This document shows, in pieces, positions 26,963 through 38,785 of a DNA stretch of 64,000 nucleotides. Both the position numbers and the translations under genes were made by a program. Source of the stretch: Pseudomonas solani (GTDB lineage: Bacteria; Pseudomonadota; Gammaproteobacteria; Pseudomonadales; Pseudomonadaceae); the NCBI RefSeq assembly GCF_026072635.1, contig NZ_AP023081.1:94501-158500 (forward strand), written 5' to 3'. Under the pieces are notes generated by a model that worked only from the letters and a program-made list of their open reading frames with translations, was not told the origin of the DNA and did no database searches. Within the stretch, counting starts at the first letter, position 1; each line of letters begins with the position of its first letter.

Positions 26963-28144
26963 ATGCTGCTGCGCAACCCGAGCATCCGCCTGCTGTTCGC
27001 CGGCCAGGCGCTGTACTGGAGCTGTTCGATGATCGGCATCACCCTCACCTCGCTGGTGGGGCTGCAGCTGGCGCCGCTCAACGCCCTGGCCACCCTGCCG
27101 CTGGCGCTGCTGGTGCTGGGCAACCTGCTGGCGGTGCAGCCGCTGTCGCTGTTCATGCAGCGCCATGGCCGCCGCCCCGGGCTGATGCTCGGCGCCGCCG
27201 CCGGCGTCCTGGGCGGCCTGCTCAGCGCCCTGGGCGTCTGGCTCGGCGACTTCACCCTGCTGTGCCTGGGCGCCCTGCCCATCGGCGCCTACCAGGCCTC
27301 GGCCATGTACTACCGCTTCGCCGCCCAGGAGGCCGTGGACGAGCAGCACAAGGGCCGCGCCACCGCCTATGTGGTGGGCGGCGGGGTTTGTGCGGCCTTG
27401 CTGGCGCCGAGCCTGGCGCTCTGGTCACGCAATGCCCTGGAAACGCCCTTCGTCGGTGCCTACCTGGCCATCGCCGGCCTCGCACTGGTCGCCCTGGTGC
27501 TGCTGCGCCTGTTGCGCGAAGGCCAGGCGCCGCGCCCACCCAAGGCCGGCTGGGCCGCCACCCGCGCCCTGCTGCAACGCCCCCTGGTGCGCGCCGCCAT
27601 CGCCACCACCGCCATTGGCCACGGGCTGATGATCCTGGTCATGAACGCCACGCCCCTGGCCATGACTTTCTGCGGCCTGCCTCTGGAAGCCGGCTCCGAG
27701 GTGATCCGCTGGCACATGCTCGGCATGTTCCTCCCCGCCTTCGCCGCCGGCCCGCTGGTGGACAGGTTCGGCAGCCGCCGCGTGGCCCTGGCAGGCGCGG
27801 TGCTGTTGCTCCTGAGCGCCGGCATCGCCCTGGCCGGGCTGGGCATGGGGTATTTCCTGGTGAGTTCGTTCCTGCTCGGGCTGGGCTGGAACCTGATGCT
27901 GGTGGCCGGCACCACCCTGCTGGCGGAAGGGCACAACGCCGACGAACGCGGCCAGGCCCAGGCGCTGATGGAGCTGTGCAACAGCCTGGTAGCCGCCTGC
28001 GCCTCCTTCGCCTCCGGCGCGCTGATCACCGGCCTCGGCTGGAGCGCGGTGAACCTCGGCATGCTGCCGCTGGTGGCGGTCGTCCTGCTGGCGCTGTTCT
28101 CGGTACGCAGGAGCAAGGTCGCCCAGGCCGAAGCCACACCCTGA
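26963..28144 (+). CDS. MFS transporter
   Basis: 393 residues with about 12 hydrophobic segments. It shows the MFS loop 2-3 pattern MQRHGRRPGLMLGAA and a matching motif after helix 8 (VDRFGSRRVALAGA). The substrate is not evident. It starts 15 bases after the HPP gene and ends just before the tandem-repeat array. Confidence 0.88.
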   Translation: MLLRNPSIRLLFAGQALYWSCSMIGITLTSLVGLQLAPLNALATLPLALLVLGNLLAVQPLSLFMQRHGRRPGLMLGAAAGVLGGLLSALGVWLGDFTLLCLGALPIGAYQASAMYYRFAAQEAVDEQHKGRATAYVVGGGVCAALLAPSLALWSRNALETPFVGAYLAIAGLALVALVLLRLLREGQAPRPPKAGWAATRALLQRPLVRAAIATTAIGHGLMILVMNATPLAMTFCGLPLEAGSEVIRWHMLGMFLPAFAAGPLVDRFGSRRVALAGAVLLLLSAGIALAGLGMGYFLVSSFLLGLGWNLMLVAGTTLLAEGHNADERGQAQALMELCNSLVAACASFASGALITGLGWSAVNLGMLPLVAVVLLALFSVRRSKVAQAEATP

Positions 28145-28181
28145 TCGCCGCCCCGCATCGCGCACCCCTCGGGAAATTACA

Positions 28182-28880
28182 GATCGTAGGATGGGAAGAG
28201 CTCTGCGAATCCCATCGATTCGGTGTATCCCCGAACACCGGACAGCATGGGTTTCGCTGCGCTCTACGCCATCCTACGGCGCTTATCCCGCAGCAAAGTA
28301 GGGCGGGGGAAACCCGCGAGAGACCTGTGCGGATCGTAGGATGGGAAGAGCTCCGCGAACCCCATCGATTCGGTGTATCCCCGAACACCGGACAGCATGG
28401 GTTTCGCTGCGCTCTACGCCATCCTACGGCGCTTACCCCGCAGCAAAGACAGGGCGGGGGAAACCCGCGAGAGACCTGTGCGGATCGTAGGATGGGAAGA
28501 GCTCCGCGAATCCCATCGATTCGGTGCATCCCCAAACACCGGACAGCATCGGTTTCGCTGCGCTCTACGCCATCCTACGGCGCTTACCCCGCAGCAAAGT
28601 AGGGCGGGGGAAACCCGCGAGAGACCTGTGCGGATCGTAGGATGGGAAGAGCTCCGCGAATCCCATCGATTCGGTGCATCCCCAAACACCGGACAGCATC
28701 GGTTTCGCTGCGCTCTACGCCATCCTACGGCGCTTACCCCGCAGCAAAGTAGGGCGGGGGAAACCCGCGAGAGACCTGTGCGGATCGTAGGATGGGAAGA
28801 GCTCCGCGAATCCCATCGATTCGGTGTATTCCCGAACACCGGGCAGCATGGGTTTCGCTGCGCTCTACGCCATCCTACGG
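28182..28880. repeat. Tandem array of about 4.6 copies of a 150-base repeat
   Basis: Units begin with GATCGTAGGATGGGAAGAGC at 28182, 28332, 28483, 28633 and 28783, a period of 150 or 151 bases. Each has an internal inverted pair (GATGGGA / TCCCATC) and closes with CGCCATCCTACG, the reverse complement of its own start. Copies differ at only a few positions. Apparent open frames in it are repeat-encoded and not genes. Related but diverged elements occur near 38.5, 57.0 and 63.0 kb. Confidence 0.95.
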
Positions 28881-28926
28881 TGCATGGCGCGCGGCAAACA
28901 TGTGCCCTCGACAAGCCCTGAATGAC

Positions 28927-28950
28927 CGTAGCCCGGGCTTCAGCCCGGGA
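28927..28950. repeat. Dispersed 24-base palindromic element, copy 1
   Basis: GCCCGGGC-TTCA-GCCCGGG hairpin preceded by CGTA. An identical 24-base copy is at 56861-56884. Confidence 0.85.
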
Positions 28951-28962
28951 AATCACAGGCAC

Positions 28963-28992
28963 AAAAAAGGCAGCCCGAGGGCTGCCTTCTTT
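28963..28992 (-). terminator. Rho-independent terminator of nfuA
   Basis: AAGGCAGCC-CGAG-GGCTGCCTT with a run of six T on the minus strand, 17 bases past the nfuA stop. Confidence 0.93.
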
Positions 28993-29008
28993 CGTGCCGC
29001 TGCACGCC

Positions 29009-29593
29009 TTAGTAGTAGGCGTTTTCGCGGTTGCTGTGGTCGGTGACGTCACGCACGCCCTTCAGCTCGGGGATGCGCTCGAGCAGGGTGCGCTCGACGC
29101 CGTCCTTGAGGGTCAGGTCGACCTGGCCGCAGCCCTGGCAGCCGCCGCCGAACTGCAGCACGGCGATGCCTTCCTCGACCACGTCCACCAGGCTCACCTG
29201 GCCGCCGTGGCTGGCGAGGCCGGGGTTGATCTCGGTCTGCAGGTAGTAGTTGATGCGTTCGTTCAGCGGGCTGTCTTCATTGACCATCGGCACCTTGGCG
29301 TTCGGCGCCTTGATGGTCAGCTGGCCGCCCATGCGGTCGGTGGCGTAGTCGACCACGGCGTCGTCGAGGAAGGGCTCGCTGACGGCGTCGATCCAGGCGG
29401 TGAAGGAAGCCAGGGCCAGCGGGGTGTCCTCGGGCTTCTGCTCACCGGGCTTGCAGTAGGCGATGCAGGTCTCGGCGTACTGGGTGCCCGGCTGGGTGAT
29501 GAAGACACGGATGCCGATACCGCTGGTGTTCTGCTTCGACAGCAGGTCAGCCAGGTAATCTTCGGCTGCCTGGGTAATGGTGATGGCGCTCAT
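29009..29593 (-). CDS. nfuA: Fe-S biogenesis protein NfuA
   Basis: 194 residues, the length I recall for P. aeruginosa NfuA. The N-terminal degenerate A-type domain begins SAITITQAAEDYLADLL. The C-terminal Nfu domain holds GGGCQGCGQVD, whose CxxC carries the 4Fe-4S cluster for delivery to client enzymes. The ATG at 29593 is chosen over 29608 because GAGGAG precedes it. Single-gene unit with its own terminator. Confidence 0.96.
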   Translation of the reverse strand: MSAITITQAAEDYLADLLSKQNTSGIGIRVFITQPGTQYAETCIAYCKPGEQKPEDTPLALASFTAWIDAVSEPFLDDAVVDYATDRMGGQLTIKAPNAKVPMVNEDSPLNERINYYLQTEINPGLASHGGQVSLVDVVEEGIAVLQFGGGCQGCGQVDLTLKDGVERTLLERIPELKGVRDVTDHSNRENAYY

Positions 29594-29687
29594 GGCAACT
29601 CCTCGCAAACATGGGGCGCAGTGTACGCCAATCAGGTCCTACGGATAAAGTCCTAGTGTTTTAGTAGGAATTATTCGCGACAACTTC

Positions 29688-31967
29688 TCAGAAGTTCTGA
29701 TAGCGGTTCATATCCAGCACGCCCGCCTCCACCGGCTCGGTTTCGCGGATGTAGGCCGAGAGGTCGTGGAAGTAGCGCCAGAACTGCGGGTGGCTGCGGC
29801 GGATGCCCCAACGCTCCACCACCTTGTCGAAGGCCGCCGTGTCCTTGACCTGGCCCAGGGCGCTGACGAACTCCGGCACCTCCTCGGCGCGCAGGTTGAA
29901 CAGGAAGTTCGGGTAGCTGGTGAGCACGCTGGGGTAGATGGTCAGGGTGTCCAGCCCCGGCTGGTAGCGCAGTTCCTCGCCCATCATGAAGGCCACGTTG
30001 CTGTGGGCGCGGTTGCGCAGCACGCTGTAGACCTCGCGACGCCCGTCGGCCAGCTCCACACGCAGCAGAGTCGCTTCCGGCAACTGGTCGATTACCTTGA
30101 GCCCCGCCGCCGGCCGGCTGACCAGTTGGCTCAAGGCCTGCTCGGCCTGCTGCAGCGCCGGGTCGATCCCCGGGCGGTAGCAGTTGCCGGTGGTGCAGCG
30201 GTTGATCGGGTCCGGCCGCGCATTGAGGTCGGCGTAGCGCTTGAGCAGCTGCGCGGCGAAGGAGCCCTTGGCGCGCTCCACCGGGAGGAACAGCCCGGTG
30301 GGCGTGTCGTCGTCGATGTCCTCGTAGTCCAGCCACATCTTCAGCTTGCCGCTGTTCTGGTACCAGTCGTCGAGGATCGCGGTGCGCGACTCGGCCGGCA
30401 TCAGGCGCAGGAAGTTGACCTCGGCACCATTGCGGATCAGGTCGAAGTACAGCCGCGTCTGCGCCTGGTGGGAGACGTTGCCATACACGTCGAAGTTGAC
30501 CACCAGTTGGTAGTAGGTGCGCTCCAGCAGCGGGTAGTCCAGCAGCCACATCGTCTGCGGCACCTCGCCGATCAGGCCCTTGCGCACGAAGGCACTGTCG
30601 AACTGGCGGTAGATGGACAGCAGCGCGTTGTCGTTGCCGGTCCAGATATCCGCCCAGGTGGGGACCGGCGCGGCGGCATAGGCGTCGCGGCGCAGCTCCT
30701 CGTAGGCGTTGCGCTTGTCGCGGTAGCTGTACCACAGGCTCAGCAGCCCGCCGATCTCGTCGAACTGCCCGGGCATCGCCAGCAGCGGCGTCGCTTCGCC
30801 GCGGTAGGCCGCATCGGTGACGTAGAGGTCGTGTTGCGGGTCCTGGAACAGCGCCCAGAAGTTATCGCGGATCACGTCCGTGGCGATCTGCCCACGGCAC
30901 ACCGGCCCGCGGATGAAGGTGCGCACGAAGTACTCGGCGTTATCCAGCATGAACTGGTAGCGCGCCTGGGCCGGGATGGCCTCGAAGGTTTCGAAGGGGT
31001 TGGCCCGACGCTGGGCGCCATAGCCAGGCACCTTGTCGGTGCTCCAGTCGCTGCCGAAGAACAGTTCGTTGACCCGTGCCAGCTTGGCGTCGTCCAGCGG
31101 GTAGGTGATGTGCGTCTTGTGCACGATCACGCCCTGGATCGGCCACAGGCGGTAGTAGAAGTCGGTGCCCGGGTCATCGTTGGGGCGACGCGTGGCGATG
31201 GGGTCGATGGGCTGCCCGCTGGGCGTACGCGAGCGCACCAGTTGGAAGAAATGCCCGCTCTTGCCGCCATCGAAATACAGGTGGGCGAGGAACAGGTGCT
31301 CGAACAGCCAGCGCCCCACCAGCACCTCGCGGGCGCCCCGGGCGTTGAGCAGGGTCTCCCACTCGGCCACCTGGCGCGCCTCGTCCGGCGTTGGCGTCGG
31401 CGCGACCTCTTCAACCGGTGCGCCGGCCGCCAGCCAGCGCTGCAGGGTCTGGTACTGCTGGTCGTCCAGCCCGGTCACGGCGAAGGGCATGCCGGCGTGG
31501 GCGAACGTCTTCGCGTAGCCGTCGAACTCCCCCGGCGCCGGGCACTGGTTCTCGCGGTTGATGCTGATGTCCAGGTCCGCCGGCAGCTTGGCATTGGGGG
31601 CGAGCGGCGTGCTGTGGCCGAGCTCCAGCATGCGCGCCATCAGGGCAGCCTGGGAGGCCTGGCCGTGCAGTACGGAATAGAAGTCCTTCTGCCGCCAGGC
31701 CGCTTCGCCACGGGCGTCGAAGTACAGCCGGGTGGTGGGTTGGGCCTGGGTGCGGGTGCCGTCGTAGACCGGCTTCTTGGTCGCCCCGCGCGTGGCCCCC
31801 TCGGCGCTGCCCAGGTTGAGCTGGCACGGCGAGTCGTAGCAGGCGTGGCAGGCCACGCACTTCTCGGTGAAGATCGGCTGGATGTCGCGGCTATAGGAAA
31901 TATCCTCGGCCTGCGCCGCAGCGCCCAGGAACAGGAAGGCGGCGGCGAACAACGCGCGATACGGCAT
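29688..31967 (-). CDS. cti: Fatty acid cis/trans isomerase
   Basis: 759 residues. Signal peptide MPYRALFAAAFLFLGAAAQA, then a c-type heme motif CVACH at residues 37-41, then the large Cti domain. This periplasmic haem enzyme converts cis to trans unsaturated fatty acids in membrane lipids, stiffening the membrane under solvent or heat stress; it is typical of Pseudomonas and Vibrio. The frame extends to 32042, but the ATG at 31967 with AAGGA upstream fits the signal peptide. It neighbours nfuA as in P. aeruginosa. Confidence 0.94.
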   Translation of the reverse strand: MPYRALFAAAFLFLGAAAQAEDISYSRDIQPIFTEKCVACHACYDSPCQLNLGSAEGATRGATKKPVYDGTRTQAQPTTRLYFDARGEAAWRQKDFYSVLHGQASQAALMARMLELGHSTPLAPNAKLPADLDISINRENQCPAPGEFDGYAKTFAHAGMPFAVTGLDDQQYQTLQRWLAAGAPVEEVAPTPTPDEARQVAEWETLLNARGAREVLVGRWLFEHLFLAHLYFDGGKSGHFFQLVRSRTPSGQPIDPIATRRPNDDPGTDFYYRLWPIQGVIVHKTHITYPLDDAKLARVNELFFGSDWSTDKVPGYGAQRRANPFETFEAIPAQARYQFMLDNAEYFVRTFIRGPVCRGQIATDVIRDNFWALFQDPQHDLYVTDAAYRGEATPLLAMPGQFDEIGGLLSLWYSYRDKRNAYEELRRDAYAAAPVPTWADIWTGNDNALLSIYRQFDSAFVRKGLIGEVPQTMWLLDYPLLERTYYQLVVNFDVYGNVSHQAQTRLYFDLIRNGAEVNFLRLMPAESRTAILDDWYQNSGKLKMWLDYEDIDDDTPTGLFLPVERAKGSFAAQLLKRYADLNARPDPINRCTTGNCYRPGIDPALQQAEQALSQLVSRPAAGLKVIDQLPEATLLRVELADGRREVYSVLRNRAHSNVAFMMGEELRYQPGLDTLTIYPSVLTSYPNFLFNLRAEEVPEFVSALGQVKDTAAFDKVVERWGIRRSHPQFWRYFHDLSAYIRETEPVEAGVLDMNRYQNF

Positions 31968-32103
31968 GAAGCATTTTCCTTGGCGAACGGACCGGCGGAT
32001 TCTACCGGCATCCGCGCTGCGCTGCAGCGCACCGGTAGCCAAGGTGGTAGCGATGGGCTGCGCCCTCGCGGCGCAGCGCCATCGCCCCGCTGGCCGCAGC
32101 GGC

Positions 32104-33072
32104 TCAGCTGTAGGTCAGGCCCAGGCCGGCGGCGATGCGCTCCAGGGTGGCCTTTTCTTCCTTGCTGATCTTGCTGCCGAAGCCGAGGAAGCCGCCGGAG
32201 GCCGAGGCCACCGTCTTGCCCAGGCCCAGCAACGCCTGCTTGAACGCCTGCGCCTCCTCCGCCGATACCTTGGTCTCGACGATCAGGCGGATGCGCAGCA
32301 GTTCCTGGGCGTGATTGAACGGCGTGGTCAGCAGTTCGGTCAGCAGCTGCGGCACATCGGTGATGACGTTGGTGATGATGCGCGAGTACAGCTCGCCACC
32401 TTCCTTGGCCGAATCCCCCAGCTGCTTGACGAAGGCCTGGGCCTCCTTGTTGTCGAGCTTGCCATCGGCGGCGGCCACCAGCAGGAACACCATGAAGGGC
32501 GCGCGGCGCAGGGCCTGGAACTCCTCGGCGGTGAAATTGGTGTTCTCCTGGCCGTGGAAGCCGGAGCTTTCGCCCGCCTGATCGACGAAGTTGCTGTTCC
32601 ACACCTCCAGGGCTTCCTCGTTGTTCTCCAGGCCATCGAAGAAGGCAGCGGCCAGCTCCTGGAGTTCGTCGTTGGAGAAGCCCGCACCAGCCGAGGCCTT
32701 CGGCTTGTGCACGGCGAAGCCGGCTTCGTGGCCGGCGTTGCGATAGGGCAGCAGCCACTGGAAATGGCGCTGCTTGTCCGAAGCGAAGCGGATGTCGACG
32801 ATCAGGCAGTCGGTCTTACCGGTGGGCAGGGTGACCAGGCCGTCGCGGATGAACACGGCGCCCAGCTTGTCTGCGGCCAGGTTGGTGATGCGCGCATCGC
32901 CCTGCTGCATGGCCTCCACCGAGCAGTCCATGAACAGCCGTTCCATGCTGGTCTGCTGGTCCGTGCCCAGGTAGCCGACGATGGGGATCAGCATCTCGCC
33001 GGTAGCAACGCCCTGTACTGCATGACCGGCCCAGTAGCCGGCCATTTCCATCACTTTCTTCGCCTGTTCCAT
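32104..33072 (-). CDS. Hypothetical protein with a TerB-like segment
   Basis: 322 residues, cytoplasmic by composition. The segment LLVAAADGKLDNKEAQAFVKQ at about 195-215 matches the acidic metal-binding helix pair of TerB-like domains, and the end repeats a similar helical pattern (KISKEEKATLERIAAGLGL). The first half is unrecognised, beginning MEQAKKVMEMAGYWAGHAVQ. It stands alone between cti and the tsi1-tae1 pair. Confidence 0.7.
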   Translation of the reverse strand: MEQAKKVMEMAGYWAGHAVQGVATGEMLIPIVGYLGTDQQTSMERLFMDCSVEAMQQGDARITNLAADKLGAVFIRDGLVTLPTGKTDCLIVDIRFASDKQRHFQWLLPYRNAGHEAGFAVHKPKASAGAGFSNDELQELAAAFFDGLENNEEALEVWNSNFVDQAGESSGFHGQENTNFTAEEFQALRRAPFMVFLLVAAADGKLDNKEAQAFVKQLGDSAKEGGELYSRIITNVITDVPQLLTELLTTPFNHAQELLRIRLIVETKVSAEEAQAFKQALLGLGKTVASASGGFLGFGSKISKEEKATLERIAAGLGLTYS

Positions 33073-33488
33073 CGAACTGCTTCCTTGTATGTGCTCAGTC
33101 TTGCGTGCGGTGTGGGGTATTCGGGTGGCGTGTCTTTCGCCTCTTGGTGGGCCTTGCCCTGCTGCACTAGCGAGGTGCCAGCATCAATCTGCAACAGCCG
33201 CGCCTGCCTGTGAAGGGCGGCAGCCGGCTTTCGTGACCCAGATCGACAATCCGAGGCACTCGCCGCTCCACCGCCCGTCCGCCAGGGCCTGCCGAGCGTT
33301 GCAGACGTGAACGCCGTCATCTCTCACGGCGAGCCGCCGGCGTATCCTGCCGCCACGCCAGACCGCCAGGGATGATGTCGGCGCAGCTACAGGGACCGTT
33401 CTCGGGGCCGCCGTCCGGCTCTCCCCCTCCTGAACTGCAGCCGAACGCCGCCCGGCCGGCCCCCGCCATGCCACAGGAGACCCTGACC
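33073..33488. promoter_or_regulatory. Divergent intergenic region upstream of tsi1
   Basis: 416 bases with no gene. CAGGGATG at 33367-33374 matches the RsmA recognition pattern CANGGAYG in what would be the tsi1 leader. RsmA control of type VI genes is known in P. aeruginosa, so this is a weak candidate site. I see no clear promoter hexamers. Confidence 0.35.
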
Positions 33489-33992
33489 ATGAAACCCCTC
33501 GCCGGCGCCCTTGCCGCCCTGACCCTCAGCGCCTGTGCCCAGGCGTCCGATTGCGGCTTCGCGCCGCTGAAACTGGTGGCGAGCCCCGAGGCGCCCACCA
33601 CCTTCGTCGGCGACGGCCAGCACCTGCAGGTGCGCTTCGTCAACGAGAACCCGGACATCGCCGAGCCCGACTCCTTCCCCGAGCCGCCGGTGGTGCTGCT
33701 GGACAAGGCCAGCGGCAAGAGCTGCAACATCGAGGACGGCGGCATCTGGGCCCGCGACCCGCTGTTCCTCAGCCGCGACGAGAAGCGCCTGGTGACCTAC
33801 GAGTTCAGCGGCTCCAACGGCGAGCTGGTGGCCTACGACACCGCCACCTGCAAGGTGCTGCACCGCCAGGACATCACCGGCAAGCGCGCGTCCATCGAGG
33901 GCGAAGAGCTGGTGCTGGGCGCCGACTGCGACGACACCGGCAACTGCAAGACCCACGCAAAGCAACCCGTACAGCCTTTCTGCAAACCCTGA
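33489..33992 (+). CDS. tsi1: Type VI secretion immunity protein Tsi1
   Basis: 167 residues. Signal peptide MKPLAGALAALTLSACAQA, mature start SDCGFAP. It contains SFPEPPVVLLDKASGKSCNIEDGGIWARDP-type sequence and FSGSNGELVAYDTATCKVLHR, which match P. aeruginosa Tsi1 (PA1845) as I remember it. Tsi1 sits in the periplasm and plugs the active site of the amidase effector. AGGAGA precedes the ATG at 33489. The effector gene starts 13 bases later; immunity first, as in PAO1. Confidence 0.92.
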   Translation: MKPLAGALAALTLSACAQASDCGFAPLKLVASPEAPTTFVGDGQHLQVRFVNENPDIAEPDSFPEPPVVLLDKASGKSCNIEDGGIWARDPLFLSRDEKRLVTYEFSGSNGELVAYDTATCKVLHRQDITGKRASIEGEELVLGADCDDTGNCKTHAKQPVQPFCKP

Positions 33993-34005
33993 TAGGGATG
34001 AGTCA

Positions 34006-34479
34006 ATGAGCCTCGACACCTGCATCGTCAACGCCGCCACCGCGGCCTGGGACCAGAGCTTCATCGCCGGTACCCTGAACAAGAACAACTGCTCCGGCTT
34101 CCTCCAGTCGGTGGCCGCCACCCTCGGCGTACCGATTCCCAGCGGCAACGCCGACGCCATCATGGGCGGCCTGCCCCAGGCCACCGGCTGGAAGGAACTG
34201 GCCAGCGGTGACGAAGCCGCGCAGAAGGCCTCCCAGGGTTACTTCGTGATCGCCGGCATCAAGGGCAGCGACCACAACCCGGCGCGCAACAACGGCCACG
34301 TCGCCGTGGTCATCGGCGGCACCCTGTACCGTGGCAAGTACCCCCGCGTGTGGTGCGGCAGCATCGCCGGCTCGGTCGGCCAGAGCCAGGGCCTGCGCTC
34401 GGTAGGCGAGGTGTGGAACCGCACCGACCGCGACCTGGTGAAGTACTTCGTCTACGCCACGGCCAGCTGCCGCGGCTGA
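34006..34479 (+). CDS. tae1: Type VI secretion amidase effector Tae1 (Tse1)
   Basis: 157 residues, NlpC/P60-like peptidoglycan amidase injected into rival cells by the H1-type secretion system, cutting the peptide between D-Glu and mDAP. The catalytic Cys29 is in NKNNCSGFLQSVA and His98 in NNGHVAVVIGG. WCGSIAGSVGQSQGL and VWNRTDRDLVKYFVYA also match Tse1. There is no signal peptide, as expected. Relative to the PAO1 protein as I recall it, the loop before His98 (KGSDHNPARNNGH) is about five residues longer. An 11-base perfect hairpin follows the gene. Confidence 0.93.
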   Translation: MSLDTCIVNAATAAWDQSFIAGTLNKNNCSGFLQSVAATLGVPIPSGNADAIMGGLPQATGWKELASGDEAAQKASQGYFVIAGIKGSDHNPARNNGHVAVVIGGTLYRGKYPRVWCGSIAGSVGQSQGLRSVGEVWNRTDRDLVKYFVYATASCRG

Positions 34480-34488
34480 TCCCCCCGC

Positions 34489-34517
34489 GCCGTGGATGAC
34501 CCTCCCTCATCCACGGC
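34489..34517 (+). terminator. Hairpin after tae1
   Basis: GCCGTGGATGA and TCATCCACGGC form a perfect 11-base stem with an 7-base loop. The tail is pyrimidine-rich (GCGTTCCCCGTTCTCC) without a clean T-run, so it is a likely but imperfect terminator. Confidence 0.65.
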
Positions 34518-34695
34518 CGCGTTCCCCGTTCTCCCCCGCCACGCCTGCATCCCCGCGCACCGGGCCCGCCAGGGCTGTCGCGACCTTTCGCCGCAACCAA
34601 CATGAGCCATTTTCATGCGTCAGCCGGTGGGCGGTCGATCCCCTTCATCTTTGCTATGCTTCGCACCCTTTTCCGCCCAGCTAGTCAGGTCCTCC

Positions 34696-38418
<3,723 letters not shown>

Positions 38419-38424
38419 CCCCGA

Positions 38425-38456
38425 CCAGGCCCGCGCAATGCGGGCCTGGTTCTTTC
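38425..38456 (+). terminator. Rho-independent terminator of metH
   Basis: CCAGGCCCGC-GCAAT-GCGGGCCTGG followed by TTCTTT, 7 bases past the stop. Confidence 0.92.
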
Positions 38457-38469
38457 TGGCTCCCAGCGG

Positions 38470-38605
38470 CGCAACGATGGGTTTCGCGGGGCTCTACCCA
38501 TCCTACGGGTGCCCAGTCCGCGCGGCTTGGTGCTCTTCGTAGGATGGGTCGGGCGGCGTTCCGCGAGCGAAACGAAACCCATCACCGCGATGCCCCCCGA
38601 CACGC
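38470..38605. repeat. Dispersed GTAGGATGGG-type repeats
   Basis: Two oppositely oriented elements of the same family as the 28.2 kb array: CGATGGGTTTCGC...CCATCCTACG, then CGTAGGATGGGTCGG...GAAACCCATCACCGCGATG. Together they form a large inverted structure after metH. No gene is seen between the metH terminator and the chemoreceptor. Confidence 0.75.
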
Positions 38606-38689
38606 TCGATCACTCCCTGAACGCCCCCCAGAAACGACCACTCCTCCGAAACCACTGCAGGAACCCCGACATCGGCCGACACGCCTTTC

Positions 38690-38744
38690 AGAGGCGCAAT
38701 GGCGCGGGCACTGCTATTGCATAGGAAGTGCCTGCCGCGCCTCT
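38690..38744 (+). other. Imperfect long hairpin upstream of the chemoreceptor
   Basis: AGAGGCGC (38690-38697) pairs with GCGCCTCT (38737-38744), and inside it GGCACT pairs with AGTGCC. It lies about 40 bases before the ATG at 38786, so it is either in the leader or close to the promoter. Confidence 0.45.
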
Positions 38745-38785
38745 GCCGTGCGCCGCCTTCCAGCTCGGGAATCGAGGAGTACCGA

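Noticed and set aside
28182..28880. CRISPR array
   Set aside because: Units are 150 bases with no variable spacers between short repeats and no cas genes nearby.
28373..29052. Open frames of about 180-210 residues on both strands in the repeat array
   Set aside because: They are periodic translations of the DNA repeats, without start signals or domain content.
34480..34695. Cobalamin riboswitch upstream of metH
   Set aside because: I looked for the conserved B12 box and its flanking stems and found none.
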